Assembly (NCBI GenBank): GCA_002449265.1
Contig: DKCV01000022.1
Span: 62,001-126,000 of the forward strand
From: Caryophanales bacterium UBA6865
Lineage (GTDB): Bacteria; Bacillota_I; Bacilli_A; RFN20; CAG-826
Direction: 5' to 3'
Length of the DNA stretch: 64,000 bases
Part shown: piece by piece, positions 17,682 through 28,035 of the stretch
Position numbering within the stretch: position 1 is the stretch's first letter
How the letters are laid out: every line of letters begins with the position of its first letter
Notes under the pieces: model-generated
What the model was told of the DNA's origin: nothing
The model's input: the letters and a program-made list of their open reading frames with translations, nothing else
Databases searched by the model: none
Program-made: the position numbers and the translations under genes

Positions 17682-20657
17682 ATGAAGACGAAACATATTG
17701 CTATTATTGCTTTAAGCGCGACAGCACTTATCACTTGTGGCGTCATTCCTTTAGCGGATTATCTTAAATATAGTGGATCCCAAACTTCTACCTCCCAAGG
17801 CAATAACGGGGGAGACGATAGTACCGGTAGTAGTCAACAACAAAGAAAACGTCTTACGGATATCAACGTTTCTTTAAAAGAAGGCGTTTCTTATTACAAA
17901 GACAAAAAAGCGAGCCCGAAATACGAGGATTTTGACATCATTGGCGTTTATAATGATGGTAGTAGTTCCACGATCGAAAAGGAAAAAGTCGCTATTTCTT
18001 ATGGGGATGATTTCTTCTTAAAAGGCGGAAATATCACCATAGCGTCCGGCTCAGTCACAAAAGAACTCAAGGTGGAACTTAACGATATTAAGCCGGCTCA
18101 TCTCAATCTTGCCGCTCTTCCCTTTAAGACGGTTTATGAAGTGAATGAGCTAATTGATACGGAAGCTTTGGAAGTGGAACTTGTTAATAATGATGGAAGT
18201 AAGGAATTCATTAAGAAACAAGATGAATCTAATCCTAACGGATATCGAATTGAGACTTCCGCTTTGTCGGAACTTAGTGATAATCACGAAGTCAAAATTA
18301 TTTATGGGGAAGCCGAGGCAAAAGTCGAAGCGACTTTCGTAGTGAAAGTTGTTACGAGCTTAGCAAACGATAAGCTTACTTCTATTTATGCAGAAAAAGT
18401 CACCTTAAATGAAGGTGATTCCTTAAGCGCTTTATCTTCCTCTTGCCGCGTCATTGGAGTTTATGAAAGCGGCAACAAGAAAGTTTTAGATAGCAATGAA
18501 TACTATTTCTCATCCTTAAGTGGGACTGCTGCATTAGGTAAGAAATACAACATTTCCGTACTTTTGAATGATTCTAGTTTGAAGGCGCCTGTCTCAATAG
18601 CTACGAGAAAGAAAATCGAAGCGGAAGACGCAAAATTACCCGAAAACACTTTCTATCCACATAAAGGGGAACAACTAGGAGTGACCTATATTGGTGGATT
18701 CAACATAGCGAAAGGAAAAGACGGCGATAACTGGATGGAACTTCCTGTTTCTTCTAGCGATTATTCCGAAGGAAAACTGACTATCCGCCTTAGCAATGGC
18801 TTTGTAAAAGATGTCGAAGGCGAAAACGCATGGACAAAATATCACGCCGCATCGCCTTTGGATTTATCTGATGTGGCCACGATTACGTTAAACGGCAAAG
18901 AACTAGAAGGAGATTTCTGGCTACCAGGATACGTCGCTATCAAAGAAGAAGAGACAGGATATTATGACGAAATATTCGGCCATTATGTGAATCTCACCAT
19001 CGACAATATCGCGCTTCATCGAGGCGATGATAATCTCCTTAAAATTCAATGGAAAACAAGCGCGAGCGGCAAGCAAAATATTTGGAACGAAACCCCTTCT
19101 TGCAACTTTGACTATTTCGTTTACGAAACCGAAAGCAAAGACCTTGACGCAAGCGAAGTCATCGCGCTTGACGGTTCCTCTTTCCCAAATAGGATTTCAT
19201 TAAAAGATCTTGAGAAAAAGAATTTCTTAGTCAACGCTAAAATGAGTAACGGTAACGTGCGTGATGTCGCTAGTGACGATATTGTCGTTTCCGTGAGCAA
19301 TGCTCTTGCTCCAGGCAAATTCGGAGTTGGATACCATGACATCACCGTCTATCTAGCAAAGAACAAATCCATCTTCTTTGTTGCGAAGAACGTTCTTATT
19401 TACGATGAAATAACCGCGGATACTATGGATATTCAAGGCGGGACGAAAGGCACGATTGTAGATTCTAGTGGCGTTAGTCATAAAGCGTGGACCGATTTAA
19501 GCAGTGGAAACACTCTTAATGTGCCATTCGCGATTAACCAAAAGCAATCCGTGGATGTCTTCCTTGATTTGATTAATCTCTATAAACAAAATGATATCAG
19601 CTTAGATCTTCCATTAAATAAAGTGATGGATATCGCCATTGATGATAATCCTTTGACGTTAAGCGATACCGTTATCTTGAAAGGAAAGATGAGCGGTAGT
19701 CAAAAGGAAAGTGGGAATATCTATCCAACTAGTGTGAAATTAATCACGCTTAATAACTTGGAGCGTGGGGAACATTCCTTAAAGATTACGATTAAAGGTG
19801 TTGATAGCTATACACCTAGCTTTGCATTAGAAAACGTTCGTTTCGAAAGTAGCCAATACGATGTGAAAGATGTGAAATCCATCGCTTTTGAAGAAGACAG
19901 TATCGCCGTTACCGGTAATACCTATCGTTCTGAAGTCACTTTGCCTCGCGTGATTGCTTCACTTAATAATGATGAAAAAGTGGCGCTTAATGATTCCGAC
20001 TTATCCTTTACTTATAGTGATAAATCTACGATTCTTTCTCCATTAAGTGAAGTGACTGTCGAAGCCAAATTAGGCGAACTAAAAGCAAATCTAACGATAC
20101 ACGTTTCTGGCAAAATGGAAGCGGAAAACCGCGCTGGCCTTGATGGTAATAGCGTTGGCACTCAGACCAATGGCACTGGCGATGTTTATGTAAGCAGCTT
20201 TGGCAATAGGCCGAAGTCCGCGACCAATGATTGGGAATGGCGTTCGGATTTCACTTACAAATTCTCTTTAAAGGAAGAAGGCGACTATAAGCTTTCGGCA
20301 AACCTTGCAAACGGCTATATCGTTAAAAATAACGAAGGCGGTTATTACTCGAAAGAGATTTCCTTAGAAGACTTCACTGATTTCAAAATCAATGGCCAAG
20401 ATTTGACGTTAAGCGATTCTGCTAAATTTGCAGATCAAACCGCTAGCGACCTTTGGGATTTATACAAGATATTTAGTCTCGTCACAATTTCCGATAGCGT
20501 TCACCTTAATAAAGGAGAAAACACCATCTACTTTAAATTCAAAGCTTACCACGAAGATAAAGATGAAGACTTCTATTGGGCGAACGAAAAAGGAAAAGCT
20601 TCGGATCCTCAATCCCCAATCTTTAACCTCGATTACTTCCTTCTGGAGAAAATATAA
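17682..20657 (+). CDS. Large surface protein with Ig-like and CBM6/35-like modules
   Basis: A 991-residue exported protein begins 2 bp after GH3-1 with a good RBS (AGAGGGG). The hydrophobic N-terminus (IAIIALSATALITCGVI) has a Cys but with Thr before it, so it may be a signal anchor rather than a lipoprotein. A Gly/Ser/Gln-rich linker is followed by Ig-like modules (YYKDKKASPKYEDFDIIGVY), shared with the genes at 20670 and 61107. Two modules opening IEAED (~312-490) and MEAEN (~812-985), each with an LxNG(F/Y) strand, look like CBM6/35 carbohydrate-binding folds. No catalytic domain is visible. It probably binds glycan for the adjacent glycosidase. Confidence 0.7.
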   Translation: MKTKHIAIIALSATALITCGVIPLADYLKYSGSQTSTSQGNNGGDDSTGSSQQQRKRLTDINVSLKEGVSYYKDKKASPKYEDFDIIGVYNDGSSSTIEKEKVAISYGDDFFLKGGNITIASGSVTKELKVELNDIKPAHLNLAALPFKTVYEVNELIDTEALEVELVNNDGSKEFIKKQDESNPNGYRIETSALSELSDNHEVKIIYGEAEAKVEATFVVKVVTSLANDKLTSIYAEKVTLNEGDSLSALSSSCRVIGVYESGNKKVLDSNEYYFSSLSGTAALGKKYNISVLLNDSSLKAPVSIATRKKIEAEDAKLPENTFYPHKGEQLGVTYIGGFNIAKGKDGDNWMELPVSSSDYSEGKLTIRLSNGFVKDVEGENAWTKYHAASPLDLSDVATITLNGKELEGDFWLPGYVAIKEEETGYYDEIFGHYVNLTIDNIALHRGDDNLLKIQWKTSASGKQNIWNETPSCNFDYFVYETESKDLDASEVIALDGSSFPNRISLKDLEKKNFLVNAKMSNGNVRDVASDDIVVSVSNALAPGKFGVGYHDITVYLAKNKSIFFVAKNVLIYDEITADTMDIQGGTKGTIVDSSGVSHKAWTDLSSGNTLNVPFAINQKQSVDVFLDLINLYKQNDISLDLPLNKVMDIAIDDNPLTLSDTVILKGKMSGSQKESGNIYPTSVKLITLNNLERGEHSLKITIKGVDSYTPSFALENVRFESSQYDVKDVKSIAFEEDSIAVTGNTYRSEVTLPRVIASLNNDEKVALNDSDLSFTYSDKSTILSPLSEVTVEAKLGELKANLTIHVSGKMEAENRAGLDGNSVGTQTNGTGDVYVSSFGNRPKSATNDWEWRSDFTYKFSLKEEGDYKLSANLANGYIVKNNEGGYYSKEISLEDFTDFKINGQDLTLSDSAKFADQTASDLWDLYKIFSLVTISDSVHLNKGENTIYFKFKAYHEDKDEDFYWANEKGKASDPQSPIFNLDYFLLEKI

Positions 20658-20669
20658 GGAGAACATGCG

Positions 20670-23600
20670 ATGAAAAAGAATAATTTACTTACATTAGTTG
20701 CACTTCTAAGTGGGCTTTCGTTGGCTAGCTGCGGGATTGCTCCCGCCGATACTTCTAGTAATAGCGATGACCCTTCCTCTTCTAACTCTACAGGTAGTGG
20801 TGATACGCCTACTCCAAGCGATTCTACGGTTACTGATCCTAATGAAGGGAGCACAATTGTTTCTTTATTCGCTTCTACAAAAGAAGGGACCTATTTCTAT
20901 AACAATGGGAAAGCAAACCCAAGCAAAGAAGATTTCGATGTCTACGCTCTTCTTGATAATGGTTCTAGCTTAGAGCTTGCTCCTAATGAATATGAAATGG
21001 AAGTGCCGGCTGATTTTAAAACAAACGGCGGCACAATCACGTTCAAAGTAGGGGAAAAGAGCTTCAGTTTAGCAATAGCTTTAGCGAACTACGACATCAC
21101 TGCTTTAAGCGCGACGTTAAAAAGTGATAAGACCTTTTTCAAAGGACAAGTAAATCTTAATAAAGATGATTTGGTTGTGACCGCTATCTTTGTTGATGGT
21201 GTTAAAAAGACACTTGGAAACAATGATTACGATTTGATTACTAGTAGTAATTTCCAATATTTTGGTGGTGAAGTAACCATTCAAACTACCGACAAGAAAG
21301 CATCGACCAAATTTAATGTCGAAGCGAAGGACGTTATTCTTGACCATATTGAAGTAGCGAAAGCCCCAGGCAAAACGCATTATGCGGTTAATGATAAGTT
21401 TGATCCTTCCTTAATGGAAATCCGCGCGACACTCAATAATGGAGTCTCTCGTATTCTTAAAGAAGGAGAATATGAAATTGAGAATGAGGATACTCCTTTC
21501 ACTGAAATCGGACCAAAAACCGTAAAAATCTCTTACACATATAGCTATGTGCCGAACGGCCTTAGTGATGGAGACAAAACTAGCATCACGAAGGAAACTT
21601 CCGTTACTGTTACCGTCAGCCAAACCCTAGATAATTTGAACCTTACTTCCATCGATTCTTTCACTCAGCCAGTAATCTATGAAGGCGATTCATTAAAAGA
21701 AAAATTAGAAGGGAACTGCAAGGTTTTTGGTAGGTATTCTAACGGCGATGTCTTACCGATTGATGACGCTACTATTGCTTATCCAACGGGTAATGCAACC
21801 ATTGGCGAATATGCGGGAATTCATGTTGAAAAGGATGGCATCAGCAAAGATTTCTCCGTAAAAGTTTCTCGCAAAGTGGAATGCGAATCTTCAAGCAAAT
21901 TCGCGGGCGCTTCTATCCAAAACGGGGCGTTACGTAACTTCAATTTGGTGAAAAACAATGAAAACTATTTTGAACTTTCTTATATTGCTCCATTTGCGAT
22001 GAACGGGACGATTTCGTTCAATATGGCACCTGTGAGCCTACAAAAATGCGGAAATGGATATTTTATGGCGGGAATGAGGCTCAATACCTTTATGCGCTTA
22101 TTTATAAACGATACGGAAGTCTCCATTCCTAACGATAGCGTCCTTAAACAAGGGGAAATTCAATCCGGATATGAAGCTTTATATGAGCAATATCAGCTTG
22201 TCGAAGTCTCTGACGTTTCCTTACGCGAAGGAGCAAATAAGATTCGTATCGAGATTATTCCTAGCACAATCGGTTTAAAAACCTGCTGGGGTGATAACTA
22301 TTATCCAAGCGCCGATTTCGATTATATGCTCGTATCTAGCGCTGCCGAAAAATTAGAGGATAGCGATATCGATTCCTTGTCTATCGAGGGAACGGAGAAT
22401 CCTTCTATTGAGGACTTCACTAACAAAAACATTACGGTGATTGCTAACTATAAAAATGGAAGAAAGAGCGTTATCGCCATAGACAAACTTAATTTTACAC
22501 TTTCTAGCGATAGCGATAATTCCTTTGGTCTAATTGAGGCTTCAATCGCTCTTAAATCCGACGAAAGCAAATTCCTTTCTTTAAAGGTTCGTAAATCCCT
22601 CACTTTAGAAGCGGAAGACGCCACTTTCGTTGGCGGAAGTAAGCAAGAAGTTACTTTAAATGGTGTGACGTATACGTCGGTGGGCAATTTCGACACCACG
22701 AACGAAAGCACTACTAATAACGTGGCCTTCACCTTTAATTCCAAAGGATTAACCGATAAAGCGGATTTCACTCTTTATGTTTCTAATGGCTACTTTACTG
22801 GTGAACACGCAACAGGCAATGTTTGTCTAAGCGATGCCATGGAAATTGAATTAAACGGGAAAGTCATTACTGATGCATTAACTAACGTCACGCTTAAAGG
22901 TGATAAATATGATAGTGATGAAGAAGCACTTAATACGTATTTCCCTATCAATCTCACCTTGAATGGTCTTAAAGACGATTCTAATACCTAATACTTTAGT
23001 AATTCGATTAAAGAAAGGCCAAAAAACTAGCCAGTGGCACAGTTCACTCGTTGGTAATATCGATAAGATTACGTTAGACGCCCCAAAATACAATATCGAT
23101 GATATTCAATCGATTGAAATGACTATGTCTAGCGATTTCTCTCCATTCCACGCTGATCCTGTTTGGAGCGAAAGACCAACGGTTATGGGCGTTTTATCAA
23201 ATGGCAATAAAGTTACATTGAACCAAAACGACTACACGTTGCATTGGAGCGAAGCAGTTGATGAAAACGATTTACTACCATGGGATAAAAATCTAACGCT
23301 TGTAGCGAAACTGAAGGGCAAAGAAGAACTTACTTCCAGTAAAACATACGACACTTCGGAGTTATCAACCTTAAAATTCAGCAATTCTAACTTCACCACG
23401 ATTAATAAATGCTCTCTAGAGGGCGATAAAGTCGCCTTCGTTACAAAAGAATCCTCTCTTGTTTCTTCTTTACCTATCTTAAGTGATGGAACTTATGCCC
23501 TTAAGTTACGCATTTCTAATGGCTATATCCAGATGGTCAATGGAGACGGGAAAGCAAACGGAGAATGGTATAAAGTGAAAGAATTAAATCTCAGCCATAT

Positions 23601-23877
23601 TATGGACATTACTCTTGATGGTGAAACTCTTGATTTAAGTAGCGTTAATCTCGAAGGCATAGAAGAGACAAAAACCTCTTCACCTTGGGTATGGTATGGA
23701 TCTTATCAAGAAATCACCATTGCTACAAAAACTCTCACAAAAGGCTTGCATACGCTAAAAATCAATTGCAAGGAGGCAACAGATGGCGAAACGAGCCAAG
23801 AATGGAAGAATGGCGCATTAACCGAAAAAGATCCACACGGAAACTTAGACTATATCCAACTTGTGAAGACAAACTAA
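20670..23877 (+). pseudogene. Surface lipoprotein with Ig-like and CBM-like modules, frame broken by 7-bp duplication
   Basis: Two frames (20670-22991 and 22963-23877) together form one protein. The first starts with a lipoprotein signal (lipobox SLASC) and a Ser/Thr-rich linker, then Ig-like modules and CBM-like modules (VECESSSKFAG ~404, LEAEDATFVGGS ~647). It stops at 22989-22991 immediately inside a tandem CTAATAC duplication. Removing one copy joins DDSNT directly to LVIRLKKG and gives a continuous ~1,066-residue protein, ending in a third CBM-like module with LRISNGYIQ. As written, the product lacks its last ~300 residues. It may be a real or phase-variable mutation, or a sequence error. 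Confidence 0.75.
22981..22994 (+). repeat. Tandem 7-bp duplication CTAATAC-CTAATAC
   Basis: Two adjacent perfect copies of CTAATAC occur inside the surface lipoprotein gene. The second copy creates an in-frame TAA and shifts the remainder by one frame. Deleting either copy restores the reading frame with a sensible protein junction. Confidence 0.9.
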
Positions 23878-23895
23878 ACTAGTTTCTAGTCTTTC

Positions 23896-23936
23896 AAAAG
23901 GTCTTGGGCAATAAACGCCTAAGACCTTTTCTTTTC
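23896..23936. terminator. Strong terminator hairpin between convergent genes
   Basis: AAAAGGTCTTGGGC pairs with GCCTAAGACCTTTT (13-14 bp, one G-U) around a 7-base loop, followed by CTTTTC on the plus strand. It ends at the stop codon of the minus-strand ATPase gene and could serve both strands. Confidence 0.75.
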
Positions 23937-25596
23937 AATGAATTTGTTCAGACTCAATATGAGCTCTCTTTCGATAAAAGGCCATTCCATAAAGAGTGGT
24001 AACGCTAGGGGAATAAGGCCTTAGCTCATCAATGTATTCTTTTTCTTTGATTTGTTTGATTGCGTTTAATGCCGACTCCTTTAACCGCGTTTGGCTTGTA
24101 TTAGAACCTAATGCTTTTGTTTCAATTATGAACGCGGGCATGTTTCCTTTTGGGCTATACGCCAAAATATCGGCTCTACCGGTTCCTGCATTGACTTCGT
24201 TTTTGATGATGTAATCTTTAAAAATCAAAGACAAGGCAACCGAAAGCATAATTTGATAATTCTTTTCTTTTCCAATCTCATAATAGGAAAAAGAAGATAA
24301 AAGGTATTTTTCTAAGAAGTCTTTTAATTTAGTAATGTTTCCGTTTTCAAATGCCGATTTTATGTCAATCAAAAGAGGGTAATCGCTATGTGGGATATAA
24401 CGCAAAGCCACCTCTCTTTGAAATACGTTTTCGATTTCTTTATTTGGGAAGGAGAGAGAATACAAGAAATCACCGAGTCTATTTTGAATCGTCAAATAGC
24501 CACTTGCGAGCAAGAAGGAAAGAACGTTCGCCGGATTAGAATCTAAGTCAAGGTAACTTAAAGCAATATCGATTGGGGCGGAGATACTTTGGTGATTCAA
24601 TAAAGGGAGCAAATAGTCTGAAGAATTTATTTTCTCGATGATATTACCCAAGATAGAATTGTCGCCCGTGTTATTCCAATAAGAGGCGAACTCTCCACCA
24701 TTTTGGATATAGCTTAAAACGGATAAAGGGTTATATACCATTACGTTTCCAAAACGATAATTTCCATACCAATCTCTTAATTTATCTATCTTATCTACGT
24801 ATCCATAATATTTTAAAAGATCTTTCGTTTCTTCTTCTAAAAAACCAAATCCTTCGTCCATATTTGTCGATAGAATTGAATTTGTAACAAGGTTGTTCAA
24901 ACCAGAAAATAATGACTCTTTTGCAATCTGCAATACTCCAGTGAGAACGGCTAGACGGATAGAATCATTACTCTTTAAAGCAGATGAAAATAATTGTTTT
25001 AGGAATAAGATGGCGCGGTCATAAAAACCGTTTTGATATGCGTAGTGCGCTGGCGCATCATATTCATCAATCAGGATAATGATTTTCTTGCCGGAATCTT
25101 TGTATAAAAATGCTGCGAGTTTGGATAAAGAAGATGAAAAATCAAGGTCACTAGCAGTTTCATTTAATATTGAACTGAAGTATGTTTTCTCTTTTTCACT
25201 AAGCTTTTCACTTTTTAATAAGGAAACGTGCCTCTCATATTCGGCGGATATTATTTCTCTTAGTTTATGAATTAAATCATCGTAGCTACTACCGATTGCG
25301 TCTTTCAAATTAAGGTGAATCAGCGGAAAGTTTTGAAAATAATTATCGATAATTCCTTTATTCTCATAAATTTTCTTGTCCAAAAAGAGCGGCGTCTTGT
25401 CTATGTCGCTCTGTTCAAAGAAAGCCTGTAACATCGATAGCATCAAAGATTTGCCAAATCGCCTTGGACGTGTAAAAAGAAGACTTGTCCCTTCTGGGAG
25501 ACTGACTAGATTCGTAATGATATTTGTTTTATCAATGTAATAGCAGTTTTGGCAAATCGCTTCGTAATTATCGATTCCTAAAGGTATTCTTTTCAT
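23935..25596 (-). CDS. AAA-ATPase-like protein with C-terminal PD-(D/E)xK nuclease domain (ATPase A)
   Basis: About 553 residues. The ATG at 25596 is preferred to the GTG two codons upstream because GAGG then sits at normal distance. N-terminal P-loop: IPLGIDNYEAIC start, Walker A TRPRRFGKS (~42-50), Walker B IIILIDEYDAP. C-terminal nuclease-like region: GTGRADILAYSP and the E-x-K motif in AFIIETKA. This is the AAA-ATPase_like (PF09820)/DUF1703 (PF08011) architecture, common in gut bacteria in many copies; its function is unknown, with defence or selfish-element roles suggested. The promoter region carries a 10-bp-phased repeat array. It is transcribed against the flanking sugar-related genes, which fits an inserted accessory gene. 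Confidence 0.85.
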   Translation of the reverse strand: MKRIPLGIDNYEAICQNCYYIDKTNIITNLVSLPEGTSLLFTRPRRFGKSLMLSMLQAFFEQSDIDKTPLFLDKKIYENKGIIDNYFQNFPLIHLNLKDAIGSSYDDLIHKLREIISAEYERHVSLLKSEKLSEKEKTYFSSILNETASDLDFSSSLSKLAAFLYKDSGKKIIILIDEYDAPAHYAYQNGFYDRAILFLKQLFSSALKSNDSIRLAVLTGVLQIAKESLFSGLNNLVTNSILSTNMDEGFGFLEEETKDLLKYYGYVDKIDKLRDWYGNYRFGNVMVYNPLSVLSYIQNGGEFASYWNNTGDNSILGNIIEKINSSDYLLPLLNHQSISAPIDIALSYLDLDSNPANVLSFLLASGYLTIQNRLGDFLYSLSFPNKEIENVFQREVALRYIPHSDYPLLIDIKSAFENGNITKLKDFLEKYLLSSFSYYEIGKEKNYQIMLSVALSLIFKDYIIKNEVNAGTGRADILAYSPKGNMPAFIIETKALGSNTSQTRLKESALNAIKQIKEKEYIDELRPYSPSVTTLYGMAFYRKRAHIESEQIH

Positions 25597-25618
25597 GGTC
25601 ACGTCCTCTTTTAAATAA

Positions 25619-25694
25619 TACTACAAAAACAAGTTCCTTACTATGGTATACTACGCGATACTACCTCGTACTACACCGTACTACGCTGCACTAC
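25619..25694. repeat. 10-bp-phased TACTAC iteron array upstream of ATPase A
   Basis: TACTAC-type hexamers begin at 25619, 25639 (TACTAT), 25649, 25659, 25669, 25679 and 25689 (CACTAC); only the 25629 slot is empty. Exact 10-bp spacing places every unit on the same face of the helix. The array starts 23 bp upstream of the ATPase ATG and covers its promoter region. An operator for cooperative protein binding is inferred. Confidence 0.85.
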
Positions 25695-25711
25695 AATTCA
25701 AAAAAGGAACG

Positions 25712-26135
25712 AAAATCAAAACGTTTTTCCGTTTCAAGGGAATGGATGATCCTCGTAGCTTATTTTAGAGGGCAACTAGAGGAATATAAAAACTCCTCTT
25801 TCTTGCAAAAACTTTTAGGAGAACTAAAGGGGATAGACGTAATTGTTGCTCCGATCGTGGATAACACAATGTACTCTATTTTAGGCGAATTCATCGAAGG
25901 AACTATTACGGATTTGCAGTGCCTAATGGCGCTAGACGCTAACCATCTAGGGAAACAATATGCTTTCTTAAGCGATGATGTCTTAAAGCACAAACTAAAG
26001 ATAAAAGAGCGGCTCTATTTTTGCGAAGAGGAAAAAGAAGCGATCAAAAATAGAAAATTGGAAGAATCAGAAATTGGCAAGAACAAAGTGAAGTTAGCTA
26101 AGCGCAAATACGGCGCAAAAGGAAAATATATCGAG
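25712..26135 (+). pseudogene. DUF3990 gene remnant (copy 1), truncated at both ends
   Basis: An open frame through this stretch encodes WMILVAYFRGQLEEYK and the downstream DUF3990-like segment ending AKRKYGAKGKYIE, over 90% identical by eye to 36825-37245. The N-terminal HTH and the ART-like start of the domain (FHGAKEE..., FGSGFYMG) are missing, replaced by the iteron region and promoter of the neighbouring ATPase gene. At the right end the sequence jumps to what resembles the end of the partner gene at 37699-37720, not its start. A non-functional fragment is the best reading. Confidence 0.75.
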
Positions 26136-26293
26136 AGCACAAAAAGTAATGTCTTTTTTCTAATCTATTTGCGACGAAAATGAATTATCTTTGCAAAAAC
26201 TACATATTTTTATGAAATGAGTGGATATTATGGATGTTTTCGTGTTTTTTCGACAAACCCATTTTAAGGGATGAACGATTAAAATTTTAGCGG

Positions 26294-26390
26294 AAAATGT
26301 GTATATACACAAAAAATGATAAAGGTATATGGATATAAACTATATCAATGTATAATAACTTTGACTAAAAATGTGTATATACACAAAAAA
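26294..26390. repeat. Pair of GTGTATATACAC palindromes upstream of ATPase B
   Basis: A perfect 23-bp direct repeat built on the palindrome GTGTATATACAC with A-rich flanks occurs at 26294-26316 and 26368-26390, 74 bp apart. The second copy ends 9 bp before the ATPase start codon, adjacent to its RBS. A degenerate intermediate copy may lie near 26336. The pattern is that of a two-site operator. Confidence 0.8.
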
Positions 26391-26399
26391 GGAGAAAAT

Positions 26400-27728
26400 A
26401 TGATCGCAAGAGATAGATATTTGAAACGATTAATATCATTACAAAAAAACGGACGCTTGAAGATTATTACCGGGATACGAAGGTGCGGCAAATCATATCT
26501 TTTGAATGAAATTTATCGAAACTATCTTATTTCAAGTGGTGTCGATGATAAACATATCATCTATATCGCTTTTGACGACAATACGAACAACAATTTACTC
26601 AATCCTTTAGAATTAGATCGATATTTGAGAAATAAGATTGTCGATAATGACATGTATTATTTTTTGCTCGATGAAGTTCAAAGAATCTTCACCATTATTA
26701 ATCCGATATTTACGAATGGCGAAATTGCACTTTGCAAGGATCCTTTTGATGAAAGGGCTTATGGATTTCAAAACGTAGTCAATGGGCTAAGAATGATTAA
26801 AAACGCTGACGTTTATATTACTGGTAGCAACTCCCGATTTCTTAGTAAAGACATCATGACGGAGTTCCGCGATCGTGGCGATGAAGTCTATGTTCAGCCA
26901 CTATCTTTTAAAGAAATTGTTGATTCTTTCCATCCCCAGAATCCTATAGAGGCGTTAAAAGAATATATGATGTATGGTGGCTTGCCTTTAGTATTAACAC
27001 TTAATACTGATGAAGCAAAAAAGAAATACTTAAACGATGTTTTTGCATTGACCTATTACAAAGATGTCGAAGAAAGAAACAAAATCGAAAAAAAGAGCGA
27101 GCTTGATACTTTGGTTCGAATTATGGCAAGCAATTTTGGAAGTCTAACCAATCCCCAGAAAATCGAGGAAACATTTAATTCTGTTGAACATTCTTCTTTA
27201 TCGAAAAACACAATTTCTAAATATTTAGACTATCTTGAGGATGCGTTTATCATCAAAAAAGCAACGCGATATGACATCAAAGGCAGAAAAGAAATAGGCG
27301 CAACGTACAAATATTATTTTGTCGATCTTGGTTTGCGGAATTCTAGAGTTAATTTCCTTCATCGAGACGATGGACACGTCATGGAAAACATTGTTTACAA
27401 TGAATTAATCCGAAGGGGATATTCAGTTCAAGTCGGCGTTGTGACAATTTATGAAAAAGACAAAAATCAAAAGACAGTACGGAAAAATTTAGAAACGGAC
27501 TTTATCGCTTCCATGGGGGACAAATATTATTATATTCAATCTGCTTACGAAATTGATAGCGAAGCAAAACTTGAGCAAGAAAGGAAATCGTTAATTAATA
27601 TCGACAATTCTTTTAAAAAGATAATCATCACCATGGAAGTAGGCCCAGTCCGTCGAGATGAACACGGAATTGTTTATATCGATATGCTTAAGTTCCTTTT
27701 GAACGAAAATAGTCTCGACATTTTTTAA
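26400..27728 (+). CDS. AAA ATPase with DUF4143 domain (ATPase B)
   Basis: 442 residues from the ATG at 26400, which has AAAGGAG upstream; the open frame extends further 5' but through the operator repeats. Walker A GIRRCGKS (25-32), Walker B YYFLLDEVQ, sensor segment VYITGSNSRFL, then a C-terminal winged-helix/DUF4143 region with ETDFIA...YYIQSA, a nuclease-like motif lacking the usual Lys. Closest relative in the window is the gene at 38141-39355, from which it differs by a ~20-residue insertion after Walker B. Family AAA_14 (PF13173)/DUF4143 (PF13635); molecular role unknown. The winged helix could bind the palindromes upstream of the gene. Confidence 0.88.
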   Translation: MIARDRYLKRLISLQKNGRLKIITGIRRCGKSYLLNEIYRNYLISSGVDDKHIIYIAFDDNTNNNLLNPLELDRYLRNKIVDNDMYYFLLDEVQRIFTIINPIFTNGEIALCKDPFDERAYGFQNVVNGLRMIKNADVYITGSNSRFLSKDIMTEFRDRGDEVYVQPLSFKEIVDSFHPQNPIEALKEYMMYGGLPLVLTLNTDEAKKKYLNDVFALTYYKDVEERNKIEKKSELDTLVRIMASNFGSLTNPQKIEETFNSVEHSSLSKNTISKYLDYLEDAFIIKKATRYDIKGRKEIGATYKYYFVDLGLRNSRVNFLHRDDGHVMENIVYNELIRRGYSVQVGVVTIYEKDKNQKTVRKNLETDFIASMGDKYYYIQSAYEIDSEAKLEQERKSLINIDNSFKKIIITMEVGPVRRDEHGIVYIDMLKFLLNENSLDIF

Positions 27729-28035
27729 ATGACGGAAGACTAATAAGCGCTTCGCAAAAACTCGATTTGGTATCCCTTCTTCATAAAAGAAAAGTCATAT
27801 ATCCCTGCAAAAACGCCTCTAATTTATAAAAAATACGAAGTTACTCTAAATTTCATCGTCTTTCTTTTGTTAGCTTCCAAAAAATAGAAAAAGCAAATGA
27901 ATTAAAATTACTAGAAGCATTTTCTTCTATTTTTGTAGCGTGTTTGCTTTCTTTTTGTGCTTTTACCAATCAAATTGAATTTTATTAATAATGTGATTAT
28001 TTTAATAAATATAGGCCGCTTTGTAGGTATAAGAA
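27729..28035. other. AT-rich intergenic region before the second two-component system
   Basis: No gene is seen. AAAAAGCAAA near 27890 and TTTGCTTTCTTTTT near 27945 could form a weak stem ending ATPase B transcription. The last 100 bp should hold the promoter of the regulator gene, but no clear pair of hexamers stands out. Confidence 0.35.

Noticed and set aside
25524..26183. 219-codon plus-strand frame as an intact gene
   Set aside because: Its first ~60 codons run antisense through the ATPase A 5' end and then through the TACTAC array; only the DUF3990-like portion is meaningful, and it is truncated at both ends.
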